Positions 6,100 through 13,663 are shown, counted from the stretch's first letter. The stretch: DNA of 13,663 nucleotides from an uncultured Fretibacterium sp. (GCA_937892105.1 CALAUZ010000247.1:1-13663), one strand, 5' to 3'. Notes: generated by a model from the sequence alone, not told the origin. Program-made: numbers and translations.

Positions 6100-6693
6100 A
6101 TGTCAGAGAATAAAGTGAAATACAACCTGAAGAATGTACATTATGCAATAGCAACGATAGCATCAGACGGGACAGCGACCTATGCAACGCCAGTAAGCTG
6201 GCCAGGAGCGGTATCCCTATCGTTGGACGCACAGGGGGATCAGAGTATATTCTGGGCAGATGGCATCCAGTATTATGTAACAAACTCCAATAGCGGCTAC
6301 GAGGGAGATTATGAATCAGCGATGGTGCCAGAGAGTTTCCGTAAGAATGTACTTGGGGAAATTGCAGACGGGCACGGTGTACTCGTAGAAGATGCAGAAG
6401 CACAGCCCGTACATTTTGCGTTATTATTTGAGTTTGACGGGGACGCAAAGCAAATAAGGCATGTACTATACAACTGCACAGCAACGAGGCCATCATTAAG
6501 TTCGCAGACGAAAGAAGATACAGTGGAAGTGCAAACCGAAACGCTGACGATAACGGCAACGAGTATAAAGAACACTGCTCTAGGGAAGAACATAGTCAAA
6601 GCTCGTTCAGGAGCGGACACGGACACAGAAGCTTATAACAGTTGGTATACAGCGGTTTATACGCCTGTATCTGGAAGTGTATCTGGGAGTTAA
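6100..6693 (+). CDS. Phage major tail protein (phi13-like tail tube)
   Basis: This 197-residue protein has the layout of the phi13-type major tail protein of siphophages: [19 protein letters not shown] at the N-terminus, then [21 protein letters not shown], a segment with [21 protein letters not shown], and the late [17 protein letters not shown] strand. Such proteins stack as hexameric rings to form the tail tube. The tail ends in a Ser/Gly stretch (SGSVSGS). ATG 6100 has GGAAG nine bases upstream. It is the first gene of the tail operon, and its upstream neighbours in a normal prophage (head-tail connectors) are absent; the IS607 right end lies just before it. The next gene follows after three bases. 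Confidence 0.88.
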   Translation: MSENKVKYNLKNVHYAIATIASDGTATYATPVSWPGAVSLSLDAQGDQSIFWADGIQYYVTNSNSGYEGDYESAMVPESFRKNVLGEIADGHGVLVEDAEAQPVHFALLFEFDGDAKQIRHVLYNCTATRPSLSSQTKEDTVEVQTETLTITATSIKNTALGKNIVKARSGADTDTEAYNSWYTAVYTPVSGSVSGS

Positions 6694-6696
6694 GCG

Positions 6697-7065
6697 ATGT
6701 ACAAAGAGATAAAACTAATAACCATCGAAGGAGAAGAAACAGCCTTTAAATTCCTTGCCACCGGCACAACGGCATATAGATACCGTCAAGTGTTTAATCA
6801 GGACTTAATGTTGCATTTAAGTAAGATGAAGGTGTATCAGGAAAAAGGAGCCTCAGATGAGACGGTAGATGCCACGCTCTTTGAGAAGCTGGCATTTATC
6901 ATGAATGCACAGGCAGAAGGTAAGGACATGAAGATGCTAAATTTTGATTTGTTTTTGGAATGGGCGGATCAATTTTCTGGAGCAGAACTGCTGACCCATG
7001 CGCCAGAAATAATAGAGCTTTATCTCGGCTCAAAAATTACGATGTCAGTCCCAAAAAAAGACTAA
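6697..7065 (+). CDS. Tail assembly chaperone, short form (gpG-like)
   Basis: This 122-residue, acidic and largely helical protein sits between the tail tube and tape measure genes, where siphophages encode the chaperone that coats the tape measure during tail assembly. Features seen include an N-terminal beta part (IKLITIEGEETAFKFLATGTTAYRYR) and a helical body (LFEKLAFIMNAQAEGKD ... FLEWADQFSGAELL). ATG 6697 starts three bases after the previous stop with GGGAG at 6685-6689. The frame ends SVPKKD just past a run of seven A residues, where a -1 shift gives the long form. Assignment rests on position, size and the frameshift. Confidence 0.8.
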   Translation: MYKEIKLITIEGEETAFKFLATGTTAYRYRQVFNQDLMLHLSKMKVYQEKGASDETVDATLFEKLAFIMNAQAEGKDMKMLNFDLFLEWADQFSGAELLTHAPEIIELYLGSKITMSVPKKD

Positions 7066-7253
7066 GCCCAACGGAGCGCGAATACACCACAGCTCTATAC
7101 ATGCTCCGAGCAAAGCAACTGGGCTTCTCTATAGATGAGCTGGACGAAGTGGAAGAAGGATTAATCATAGATATGTCGATAGAGTCAGCCAATGACCGAG
7201 AAAGCGGGAGCTATGCCCGACTTGCAAGTCAGGCAGACTTTGATGCATTTTAG
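6697..7253 (+). CDS. Tail assembly chaperone, -1 frameshift product (gpGT-like)
   Basis: A -1 shift at the A7 run (7053-7059) joins the first 121 codons to a downstream frame ending at TAG 7251-7253, giving 185 residues: SVPKK then RLSPTEREYTTALYMLRAKQLGFSIDELDEVEEGL and so on to ADFDAF. The added part has no start codon or ribosome binding site of its own near the junction, so it should be made only by the shift. In lambda-like tails the G and GT proteins are made at a fixed ratio and GT recruits the tape measure and tube proteins. The tape measure gene starts 21 bases after this stop. Confidence 0.85.
7050..7126 (+). promoter_or_regulatory. Programmed -1 frameshift signal with downstream stem
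   Basis: In the zero frame the bases read GTC CCA AAA AAA GAC TAA, so A AAA AAA (7053-7059) is a perfect X XXY YYZ slippery heptamer, with C CCA AAA (7050-7056) overlapping it. Four bases later AAGCCCA (7064-7070) can pair perfectly with TGGGCTT (7120-7126), enclosing a second stem GGAGC (7073-7077)/GCTCC (7103-7107). A stem at this spacing is what stimulates -1 shifting. Pairing was found by eye. Confidence 0.8.
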
Positions 7254-7273
7254 GGTGAAAGGAGGGAGAAGGA

Positions 7274-10200
7274 ATGGCGGGAACAATCAAAGGTATAACG
7301 ATAGAGATAGGCGGTAACACGACCAAGCTTGTGGAAGCCTTACGCGGTGTAAATAACGAAATTAAGGGTACACAGAAGGATTTGCGTGAATTGGATAAGT
7401 TGTTGAAACTTGATCCTGGCAATACGGAACTTCTGACCCAGAAGCAACATGCCTTGACGGAGGCGATAGAAGCGACTCAAAGGAAGCTGAATGAAGAAAG
7501 GACAGCCCTAGAGCAGCTGAAGAATGCGCCGCAGACCGACCTAACGCGACAGCAGCAGGAAGCGTTGACACTGGAAATCATCAAAACCGAGCAGAGCCTC
7601 AAATCGTTACAGGACGAATATAAACATTTTGGCACAGTTGTAGGGCAACAGTTGCAGGTAGCCGGAGAAAAAATGCAAGAGATGGGGAGCAAAATATCCG
7701 GCATAGGGACAGCCCTAGCCCCTGTGTCTGCTGTTCTAACAGGATTGGGAACTGCGGCAGTAAAGATAACGGCAGATTTCGATAGCCAAATGTCGAAAGT
7801 GAGGGCGATTTCCGGAGCGACGGGAGAAGAATTTGACGCACTGCGGGACAAAGCGCGTGAAATGGGAGCCAATACGAAATTCTCGGCAAAGGAATCGGCG
7901 CAGGCAATGGAATATATGGCCATGGCAGGTTGGAAGACCAGCGACATGCTGAACGGCATAGAGGGGATAATGAACCTCGCGGCTGCTTCAGGGGAATCGC
8001 TTGCAACGACATCAGACATAGTAACGGACGCATTGACGGCATTTGGGCTAAAAGCGTCAGACAGCGGACATTTTGCCGATGTTCTTGCGGCAGCGAGTAC
8101 TAACGCGAATACCAACGTAAATCTTCTTGGAGAGTCGTTCAAGTACGTGGCATCAACCGCCGGAGCGTTCAAGTTCTCAACTGAAGATACAGTGCTTGCC
8201 CTTGGTCTCATGGCGAATGCCGGAATAAAAGGCTCCCAAGCAGGCGAAAGTCTAAAGAATGCCCTAGTGAACCTGATAAAGCCAACGACGAAACAAGCGG
8301 AGGCGATGGCGCAGCTTGGATTTATTTCGACAGAAACGGTAAAAAAGATAAATACGGCACAAATTGATAAAGCGCAGAACCGAGTAACAGAAGCGACACT
8401 GAACCTGAACACAGCCCAAGAACGGTATAACGCAGCACTGAATAAGCATGGCAGAGATAGTCCCCAAGCAGTAATAGCGCATAATAATTTGGAGAAAGCC
8501 TCACTGAAGCTCAAACAGGCACAAGCAGACCTAGAAAAACAACAGCAGGGAGTATCCAAAGAAATCATGGGTCAAAATACCCTTATGACGAATGCGGACG
8601 GTACGACAAAATCGCTCAAAGAAATAATGGATACGCTTCGTGCTACATTGGGGAATGTCAGTGTAGCCTTGACAGATGCACAGGGAAACACCCGAGATTT
8701 TGACGATATAGTAAAAGAGCTTGCAAGCTCCGAAGATACATTGACGCAGGCACAGCAGTTACAGTATGCGGCGACACTTTTCGGGAAACAGAACATGTCA
8801 GGAATGCTTGCCATACTGACTGCGACAGAAGAGGACTACCAGAAATTGTCGCAGTCAATATACAACTGTGATGACACAGCAAAAAACATGTCAGACACAA
8901 TGGAGGATAACCTGAATGGACAGCTGACCAAGTTAATGTCCGCCTTACAGGAACTTGCTATACAGATAGGCGATGCTCTGATGCCTATTGTCAGGTCTGT
9001 TGTTGCGAAGATACAGTCGTGGGTTGAGTGGCTTCAACATATGGACGAAGGAACGAGAAACACGATATTGGTAATCGCTTCCTTAGTTGCGGCCCTTGCT
9101 CCGGCATTAATAATAATAGGTCAGATAGTAATTTCAGTGGGAGCGATAACGAGCGCACTCGGTACATTCACAGCGTTTATGAGCGCGACAGCTATTCCTG
9201 CAATAGGTACGTTCCTAGCTGCATGGTGGCCTGTGATAGCGATAATAGCTGCTGTTGTCGCTGCCATAGTAGGAATTATAGCTGTGTTCAAAAATTGGGG
9301 TGCAGTTTGTGAATGGTTTGGTGATTTATGGGGCGGTATCTGGTATGTAATTAGAGGCACTGTAACAGGTATGTACATGTTCTTCTCTGATACCTTTGGC
9401 CTTATTGCTGGCTTGATAACCAGTGTTTTCACTGGGATAAAAGACTTTTTATCAGGTATCTGGGGTAATATTTCAGGAGCATGTTCAACTGCATGGGACG
9501 GAATATCTAATGTGATAAAGTTCGCCATTAAGCTGATAGGGAGCATAATATCAGGATCGGCGCAGATAATAACGTTGCCTTTTACGTTCATTTGGAAAAA
9601 CTGTGAAGATGCCATGAAAAGTGCTTGGGGCAAAATCTGTAACGGTATCAGTGAGACAATGACCCTGATAGGGGGATTAATCAGCAAAGCCTGGACTGGT
9701 ATAAAGGAAAAAATCACGCCGATACTCACTGGAATTGCGACTACTGTGAAGGAAAAGTGGGAAGCGACCAAAACTGCCGTATCTAATGCCGTAGAGAAAA
9801 CCAGAGAAGTAGTGAGCCAGAAATGGGACGACATCAAGAATTATGTATCTTCAGCAGTTCAGACGGTAACAGATGCAGTGAAGGAGAAATGGGAGACAGC
9901 GAAGGATCGAGTTTCAGCTACTGTTGAGGCAATGAAAACGGCGGTAGGGGATAAATGGGAAGCAATGAAAGAGCGTCTTATGCCCATTTTGCAGAACATA
10001 GGCGACAGCATAACGGCCAGATGGAACACAATCAAGGAGAGTACCGCAAACATTTTTGATAATGTTGCGCAGTCTTTGTCTTCGGCGTGGGACAACATAA
10101 AGACGACAATAACCTCGAAAGCCACAGCGATATGGGATAGCATAAAGGGTACATTCACAGGTATGTGGAATACTATAAAAGGCATAGTTGACCGTATAAA

Positions 10201-10576
10201 AAGCTGCTTCAGTTTCGAGTGGAAATTACCCAAAATCAAATTGCCCCACTTCAAGATAAAAGGTTCATTCTCATTATCGCCACCATCGGTACCGCACCTT
10301 TCTATTGACTGGTATAAAAAAGCGATGGATGACGCATACATACTGAACAATCCGACAATTTTTGGAATGTCAGGCGGAAATCTTTTAGGTGGCGGGGAAG
10401 CAGGACAGGAAGCAGTAGTGGGCACGGATAAGCTTGGTACAATAGTCCGCGATGCTGTAGCCTCTGTAATGGGAGACGGTTCTACAGTAATTCCGGTGTA
10501 CATTGGGCAGGAGCGAATTGAAGAAATAGTAGTCCGAGCCAACCGCAGTGTGAATTATCGTAGCGGGGGGAGATAG
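7274..10576 (+). CDS. Phage tail tape measure protein
   Basis: This 1100-residue protein is the longest gene here; its length sets tail length, at about 1.5 angstrom per residue roughly 165 nm. Residues 1-90 are the usual phage N-terminus (IKGITIEIGGNTTKLVEALRGVN, then charged coiled coil). Residues about 165-335 form the TP901-type core (DFDSQMSKVRAISGATGEEF ... AAASTNANTNVNLLGESFKYVA). A coiled-coil insertion lies at about 357-430. Hydrophobic stretches at about 596-672 (IASLVAALAPALIIIGQIV and WWPVIAIIAAVVAAIVGII) would cross the target membrane. Residues 730-965 carry regularly spaced tryptophans, and a Gly-rich C-terminus (GMSGGNLLGGGEAGQEAVVG) is common in this family. ATG 7274 has GGAGGG nearby. 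It follows the chaperone pair and precedes the distal tail genes. Confidence 0.95.
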   Translation: MAGTIKGITIEIGGNTTKLVEALRGVNNEIKGTQKDLRELDKLLKLDPGNTELLTQKQHALTEAIEATQRKLNEERTALEQLKNAPQTDLTRQQQEALTLEIIKTEQSLKSLQDEYKHFGTVVGQQLQVAGEKMQEMGSKISGIGTALAPVSAVLTGLGTAAVKITADFDSQMSKVRAISGATGEEFDALRDKAREMGANTKFSAKESAQAMEYMAMAGWKTSDMLNGIEGIMNLAAASGESLATTSDIVTDALTAFGLKASDSGHFADVLAAASTNANTNVNLLGESFKYVASTAGAFKFSTEDTVLALGLMANAGIKGSQAGESLKNALVNLIKPTTKQAEAMAQLGFISTETVKKINTAQIDKAQNRVTEATLNLNTAQERYNAALNKHGRDSPQAVIAHNNLEKASLKLKQAQADLEKQQQGVSKEIMGQNTLMTNADGTTKSLKEIMDTLRATLGNVSVALTDAQGNTRDFDDIVKELASSEDTLTQAQQLQYAATLFGKQNMSGMLAILTATEEDYQKLSQSIYNCDDTAKNMSDTMEDNLNGQLTKLMSALQELAIQIGDALMPIVRSVVAKIQSWVEWLQHMDEGTRNTILVIASLVAALAPALIIIGQIVISVGAITSALGTFTAFMSATAIPAIGTFLAAWWPVIAIIAAVVAAIVGIIAVFKNWGAVCEWFGDLWGGIWYVIRGTVTGMYMFFSDTFGLIAGLITSVFTGIKDFLSGIWGNISGACSTAWDGISNVIKFAIKLIGSIISGSAQIITLPFTFIWKNCEDAMKSAWGKICNGISETMTLIGGLISKAWTGIKEKITPILTGIATTVKEKWEATKTAVSNAVEKTREVVSQKWDDIKNYVSSAVQTVTDAVKEKWETAKDRVSATVEAMKTAVGDKWEAMKERLMPILQNIGDSITARWNTIKESTANIFDNVAQSLSSAWDNIKTTITSKATAIWDSIKGTFTGMWNTIKGIVDRIKSCFSFEWKLPKIKLPHFKIKGSFSLSPPSVPHLSIDWYKKAMDDAYILNNPTIFGMSGGNLLGGGEAGQEAVVGTDKLGTIVRDAVASVMGDGSTVIPVYIGQERIEEIVVRANRSVNYRSGGR
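9461..10168 (+). repeat. Tryptophan repeat with 11/22-residue period in tape measure protein
   Basis: Between residues 730 and 965 of the tape measure protein, tryptophans recur at steps of 11, 33, 11, then seven steps of exactly 22, then 15 and 11 residues, most followed by a pattern like W-x-x-I/A-K. Eleven-residue aromatic periodicity is known from tape measure proteins and fits a helical rod packed in the tail tube. The breaking step of 15 shifts the phase near the end. Confidence 0.85.
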
Positions 10577-10577
10577 A

Positions 10578-10940
10578 ATGCTTACCCCAGTAAAATTCAA
10601 CGATGAGGCAATAATTGAGCCGCAGTCATGGGAAGAGGACAGCGAAGTCATAGAAACAGTCAACAAAACCGAAGCCGGTACAGACCAAGTATCTGTAACA
10701 CGTTACGACAAGCTGTCAATCGCGTGTACATTCCAGTGTAGCCACCGCTGGGCAAAAAAATTCAAGGAATACAGCAAGAAAGATGCAATTTCAGTAAACT
10801 TCTACGATATCCTGAGTGAAACCTATGTTACGCGTCAAATGCGTATCAGGGATTTCAAGGTCTCACTTGTGGATAATAGTTGGAGAACCCCCAACACTAA
10901 CGGCCTGTGGAACGTTTCCTTTTCCCTGATTGAGTTTTAG
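10578..10940 (+). CDS. Small phage tail protein
   Basis: This 120-residue beta-rich protein of the tail module contains MLTPVKFNDEAIIEPQSWEE near the start, a RYDKLSIACTFQCSHRW strand pair and a closing WNVSFSLIEF. Small proteins of this size and pattern sit between the tape measure and hub genes in many Bacillota prophages and are thought to join the distal tail complex. I recognise the position and style rather than a specific family. The ATG comes one base after the tape measure stop, with GGGGGGAGA just upstream, so translation is coupled. Its own stop overlaps the next gene's AGGAGG site. Confidence 0.7.
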   Translation: MLTPVKFNDEAIIEPQSWEEDSEVIETVNKTEAGTDQVSVTRYDKLSIACTFQCSHRWAKKFKEYSKKDAISVNFYDILSETYVTRQMRIRDFKVSLVDNSWRTPNTNGLWNVSFSLIEF

Positions 10941-10951
10941 GAGGAATACCC

Positions 10952-12961
10952 GTGTATCCAGTAAGTGAAGCGTATAAAGCCGCTATGCGTGGCAAGGTTC
11001 AGAGGTTCAAGGTTCGCGGTACTATTGGAGATGTGAATTTTGATGACACGAATATCCTGTCCGGCTCACTCTCAATCACCAATCAATGTTCCAGCTCTGA
11101 GAATATAGAGATTGGACAGGTTTATATCGGCGAGTTGGACTGCACCTTTATGGGGCTAAACCTTAACCGTTACAGCTGGCGCAATAAAGAAATAAAGATG
11201 TATTTCGGACAGGGACTTGCTGACGGAACTTATGAATATATCCCGCTTGGGGTGTTTGCAGTCAGTGAAGCAGAGTATACAGCGTCAGGCGTTGTCGTGA
11301 AAGCATATGATAATGTATCTAAGCTGGACAAGACGTGCAACTCACTCAGTACTGGTGCAATCCCGTACAATATTGTAAAAATGGCGTGTAATGCTTGTAA
11401 TGTAAGTCTTGAAACAACTGAAGGAGCATTCAAGGATTTCCCTAATGGTAAAGTAACACTAGGTGTTTATCCAGAGAATGATATCGAGACCTACAGAGAT
11501 GTATTGAGCTGGATTGCTCAAACTTGCGGCTGTTTTGTTACAGCAAGCAGGACGGGCGGAATACTCTTCAGAAGCTATGGGACAAATGTTGTAGACACAA
11601 TAGATGATAAGCATAGATTTACAGGGTGTAGTTTCTCGGACTTCTCCACTCGCTATACTGGTATGTCTGTAGTGGACATGGAGAAGCAGACTACGTCATA
11701 TTATGCAGTAAGTCCTGATAACGCATTAACGTATAATTTGGGTTCAAATCCATATCTGCAAAAAACCATATCACATTCATTAACCACTATGCGAAGGTCG
11801 GTTTTGATAGCTTTGGCCAGTATAGACTACGTGCCCTTTAAAGCTTCGTGCATAGGGAACCCCGCTTATGACTTGGGCGATGTCCTGGTCTTCTCTGACG
11901 GCATTGCTGATGGCAGCAAAAAGTACTGTATAACAAAATACACATGGAATTACGGCAGAGAATACATGATGGAGGGCATGGGCAAAAATCCTGCCCTTGC
12001 TTCCGCTTCAAGTAAGAGTGATAAAAATATTGCAGGACTTATGAGCCAAACCGTATCTAACGAGCTTTTCAGATATACGGTACTGAGAAATGGGGAAGCC
12101 GTGAATATCTCTGACGGCCAGACTAAATCTGTAATAATCGCACACTATCTCGTCTCCAAATCATGCCATGTGAGGATCAACTTGGAAGTTCTACTTACTG
12201 CAACTCAGACAGAGGCAGGAAGTCCCGCCGTCGTTAAAGCTATATACAAAGCTGATGGCTCGGAGATAACAGACAGGTACCCTACTGAAACATGGACAGA
12301 TGGACGGCATATTCTTACGCTGCAATATGACATTAAGCATAATGATGCAGTCTCACATTCATTTGAGCTTTTACTTCAGGTAAGTGGCGGAAGTGTACAT
12401 ATTGCCGGAAATGATGCATATGAAGTTATTTCCTCAACAGGGCTTGCAACAAATAACAACTGGGAGGGGACATTCAGGGGGGAAGATGGAAATCTCTACA
12501 TAGTTATTGATGGAGTGGCGCATAAAATTCCTGATTCAATTCGTGTCAGCAAATATCCTAACAAGACTTCATATGAGACTGATGAACCTTTGGACTATAC
12601 TGGCCTTGAAGTTTATGCCGTTTTCGGCGACCGCAGCAACGTCAATATCACTAGTAATTGCACATGTAACCCTGTACAAGGAACTCCTTTTGACGCTAAC
12701 AGAGATCAGTACATAGAGATAAGTTATGTAACCTGGACGGTAGAGTATGGAACCGGCTTTAACCTCATCTACAACTACATCACAGAATTAACTGTAACTC
12801 CTCCAACAAAAACAAATTATAAATATGGCGAACATATTAATTATGCTGGTATGAAGGTTACAGCAAAATACCGCGATGGAAGCACAGCAGATGTTACCGA
12901 TAAATGCGTGATTACACCAGCAAACGGCACAACTTTCATTTATTCTGAATTGTCGTCATAG
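10952..12961 (+). CDS. Tail hub / baseplate protein with C-terminal Ig-like repeats
   Basis: GTG 10952 with AGGAGG (10939-10944) seven bases upstream starts a 669-residue protein. The N-terminal 330 residues resemble the prophage tail hub (Tal-like) proteins that cap the tail tube: the opening (YKAAMRGKVQRFKVRGTIG) is followed by NILSGSLSITNQCSSS, then IGQVYIGELDCTF, IPLGVFAVSEAEYT and VLSWIAQTCGCFVTASRTGG. Residues about 345-525 look like a beta-rich linker or receptor-facing domain. From about 529 there is one complete Big_3-type Ig-like repeat (KTSYETDEPLDYTGLEVYAVF), then a second from about 609 (KTNYKYGEHINYAGMKVTAKY). The second is cut off at TFIYSELSS by TAG 12959-12961, before its last strands. 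The same frame stays open beyond the TAG. Host contact is the likely role. Confidence 0.82.
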   Translation: MYPVSEAYKAAMRGKVQRFKVRGTIGDVNFDDTNILSGSLSITNQCSSSENIEIGQVYIGELDCTFMGLNLNRYSWRNKEIKMYFGQGLADGTYEYIPLGVFAVSEAEYTASGVVVKAYDNVSKLDKTCNSLSTGAIPYNIVKMACNACNVSLETTEGAFKDFPNGKVTLGVYPENDIETYRDVLSWIAQTCGCFVTASRTGGILFRSYGTNVVDTIDDKHRFTGCSFSDFSTRYTGMSVVDMEKQTTSYYAVSPDNALTYNLGSNPYLQKTISHSLTTMRRSVLIALASIDYVPFKASCIGNPAYDLGDVLVFSDGIADGSKKYCITKYTWNYGREYMMEGMGKNPALASASSKSDKNIAGLMSQTVSNELFRYTVLRNGEAVNISDGQTKSVIIAHYLVSKSCHVRINLEVLLTATQTEAGSPAVVKAIYKADGSEITDRYPTETWTDGRHILTLQYDIKHNDAVSHSFELLLQVSGGSVHIAGNDAYEVISSTGLATNNNWEGTFRGEDGNLYIVIDGVAHKIPDSIRVSKYPNKTSYETDEPLDYTGLEVYAVFGDRSNVNITSNCTCNPVQGTPFDANRDQYIEISYVTWTVEYGTGFNLIYNYITELTVTPPTKTNYKYGEHINYAGMKVTAKYRDGSTADVTDKCVITPANGTTFIYSELSS

Positions 12962-13663
12962 AAAGGAAGTGAAAAAATGCCGGAATATGAAACAGTGCAG
13001 GTGAATGTGAATTACCGCAATGTTCACGATAATGTTGACGCACATTTCTTTCTCAACGCCATTCTGCTAAAGAAAATAGAAGTGACAACAGCCCCAAATA
13101 AAGTGGCCTACCGTTATAGTCAAATAATTGACTACACGGGCATGAAAATAACAGCAACGTACAAAGATGACTCTACACGGGATATCACAGATTTATGCAC
13201 AATTTCACCTAAAAGCGGGACTACCTTCAGCGAAAATTCAAGTACATCAGTAGAGATATCCTATGCTGAAGGGCGTGATCAGCAATCTTGTACTTTTTCT
13301 CTTACGCTTGTAACTGTAAGGCAGTTAGTTATAGCTTCACAACCCAGTAAGACTGCATACAAAATAGGTGAAGCGATAAATTACACTGGAATGCTTGTTA
13401 AAGCTGTCTATTCTGATAACAGTGAAGTTGACGTTACAGAAAAATGTACATTCACACCAGCAGAAGGAAAAGCATTCTCCCCCGAAACCGATACTGACGT
13501 TACCATAACATACACTGAAGGTCAGAATGAGTTGTCATGCAACTTCACACTTACTGAAATGGTCGAAGGGGCTATGACACTCAGGGTAGATACAATGCCA
13601 GATAAAATAAGGTACAAACAGGGGGATACTCTGGATTACACTGGTGCAGTCATAAAAGCTGTG
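12535..13663 (+). repeat. Array of five Big_3-type Ig-like repeats across two frames
   Basis: Five protein-level repeats of about 80 residues begin near 12535, 12778, 13073, 13313 and 13576. Each has a P-x-K-x-x-Y strand, a (D/N)Y-(T/A)-G turn and an A-x-(Y/F) strand. The DNA copies have diverged, so these are old duplications. The second repeat is interrupted by TAG 12959-12961 and the fifth by the window edge. Confidence 0.75.
12977..13663 (+). CDS. Big_3 Ig-like repeat tail protein (3' end beyond window)
   Basis: An open frame of 229 codons from ATG 12977 runs to the last base of the window. AAAGGAAG (12962-12969) lies seven bases before the ATG, a good site. Residues 1-32 (MPEYETVQVNVNYRNVHDNV and on) look like the closing strands of an Ig-like domain rather than a leader. 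Three group-3 bacterial Ig-like repeats follow at about 33-112, 113-195 and 196 onward, each with P-x-K-x-x-Y, then DYTGMKI/NYTGMLV, an A-x-Y strand and a DITDLCTISP-type segment ending TTF or KAF. Such domains decorate phage tails and bacterial surface proteins and often bind carbohydrates. The gene is in the same frame as the preceding hub protein, separated by a single TAG. Confidence 0.85.
   Translation, partial: MPEYETVQVNVNYRNVHDNVDAHFFLNAILLKKIEVTTAPNKVAYRYSQIIDYTGMKITATYKDDSTRDITDLCTISPKSGTTFSENSSTSVEISYAEGRDQQSCTFSLTLVTVRQLVIASQPSKTAYKIGEAINYTGMLVKAVYSDNSEVDVTEKCTFTPAEGKAFSPETDTDVTITYTEGQNELSCNFTLTEMVEGAMTLRVDTMPDKIRYKQGDTLDYTGAVIKAV

Noticed and set aside
6960..7052. Separate gene starting at ATG 6960 in the frame of the chaperone extension
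   Set aside because: The part before the slip site is a shadow of the zero-frame chaperone and has no ribosome binding site; the downstream part is reached by the -1 shift.
7477..8568. 363-codon minus-strand reading frame opposite the tape measure gene
   Set aside because: Cys/Ser-rich composition without domain-like sequence and no ribosome binding site; it is the antisense shadow of a long, clearly recognised plus-strand gene. The same holds for 9121-9837 and 9859-10542 on the minus strand.
394..12961. Alternative genetic code explaining the in-frame stops
   Set aside because: The three in-frame stops are TAA, TGA and TAG, and all three also end normal genes here (tnpA TAA, tnpB TGA, rpmG TAG), so no single reassignment fits.
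12535..13663. Diversity-generating retroelement target or CRISPR array in the repeat region
   Set aside because: The repeats are diverged protein-domain repeats of about 80 codons with no short identical direct repeats, and no reverse transcriptase or template repeat is visible in the window.

Overview
The window joins a piece of core bacterial chromosome to accessory DNA. The left edge holds part of a tRNA-Trp gene and, just upstream of it on the same (minus) strand, a 49-codon rpmG for ribosomal protein L33. The order rpmG, trnW (then secE, nusG) is a widespread core arrangement, so this edge is chromosomal. Strong AGGAGG-type ribosome binding sites and standard stop usage suggest a Gram-positive-like or Synergistota-type anaerobe, but the sequence does not fix the phylum and that guess is weak.

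Region 1 (394-2886, plus strand) looks like three separate reading frames but is one continuous frame of 830 codons broken by a TAA (637-639) and a TGA (1555-1557). Read through, it is a large lipoprotein with a lipobox, a middle part reminiscent of leukocidin-type beta pore formers, and three BACON-like repeats at the C-terminus. The inner pieces lack good ribosome binding sites, so a recent pseudogene is the simplest reading. A PAP2-family membrane phosphatase gene follows (3000-3935) with its own TATAAT box and a hairpin in its leader.

Region 2 (about 3950-6099) holds a large G/C hairpin and a promoter-like element whose spacer contains a run of ten G residues. An orphan AAAGGAGG ribosome binding site with no start codon follows, and then an apparently intact IS607-family element (about 4072-6082). 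The element encodes a MerR-HTH/serine recombinase TnpA and a TnpB nuclease with all RuvC residues. It is bounded by AT-rich palindromes that share a TTTATAAGTT motif, and a reRNA (omega RNA) is expected at its right end. It is visibly more AT-rich than the DNA on either side.

Region 3 (6100 to the end) is a siphophage-type tail operon: phi13-like major tail protein, tail assembly chaperone with a textbook -1 frameshift extension, an 1100-residue tape measure protein, a small tail protein, a baseplate hub-type protein, and a C-terminal array of group-3 bacterial Ig-like (Big_3) repeats that runs off the window. The array is split by an in-frame TAG followed by a well-placed ribosome binding site and ATG. 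No head, packaging, integrase or regulator genes lie between the PAP2 gene and the first tail gene. The locus is therefore either a prophage that lost its left part or a headless, tailocin-like particle locus, and the IS607 copy sits exactly at its left border.

The most notable points are the doubly interrupted toxin-like lipoprotein, the G10 tract in a promoter spacer, the frameshift signal with its nested downstream stem, the split Ig-like array, and the abrupt headless start of the tail module.
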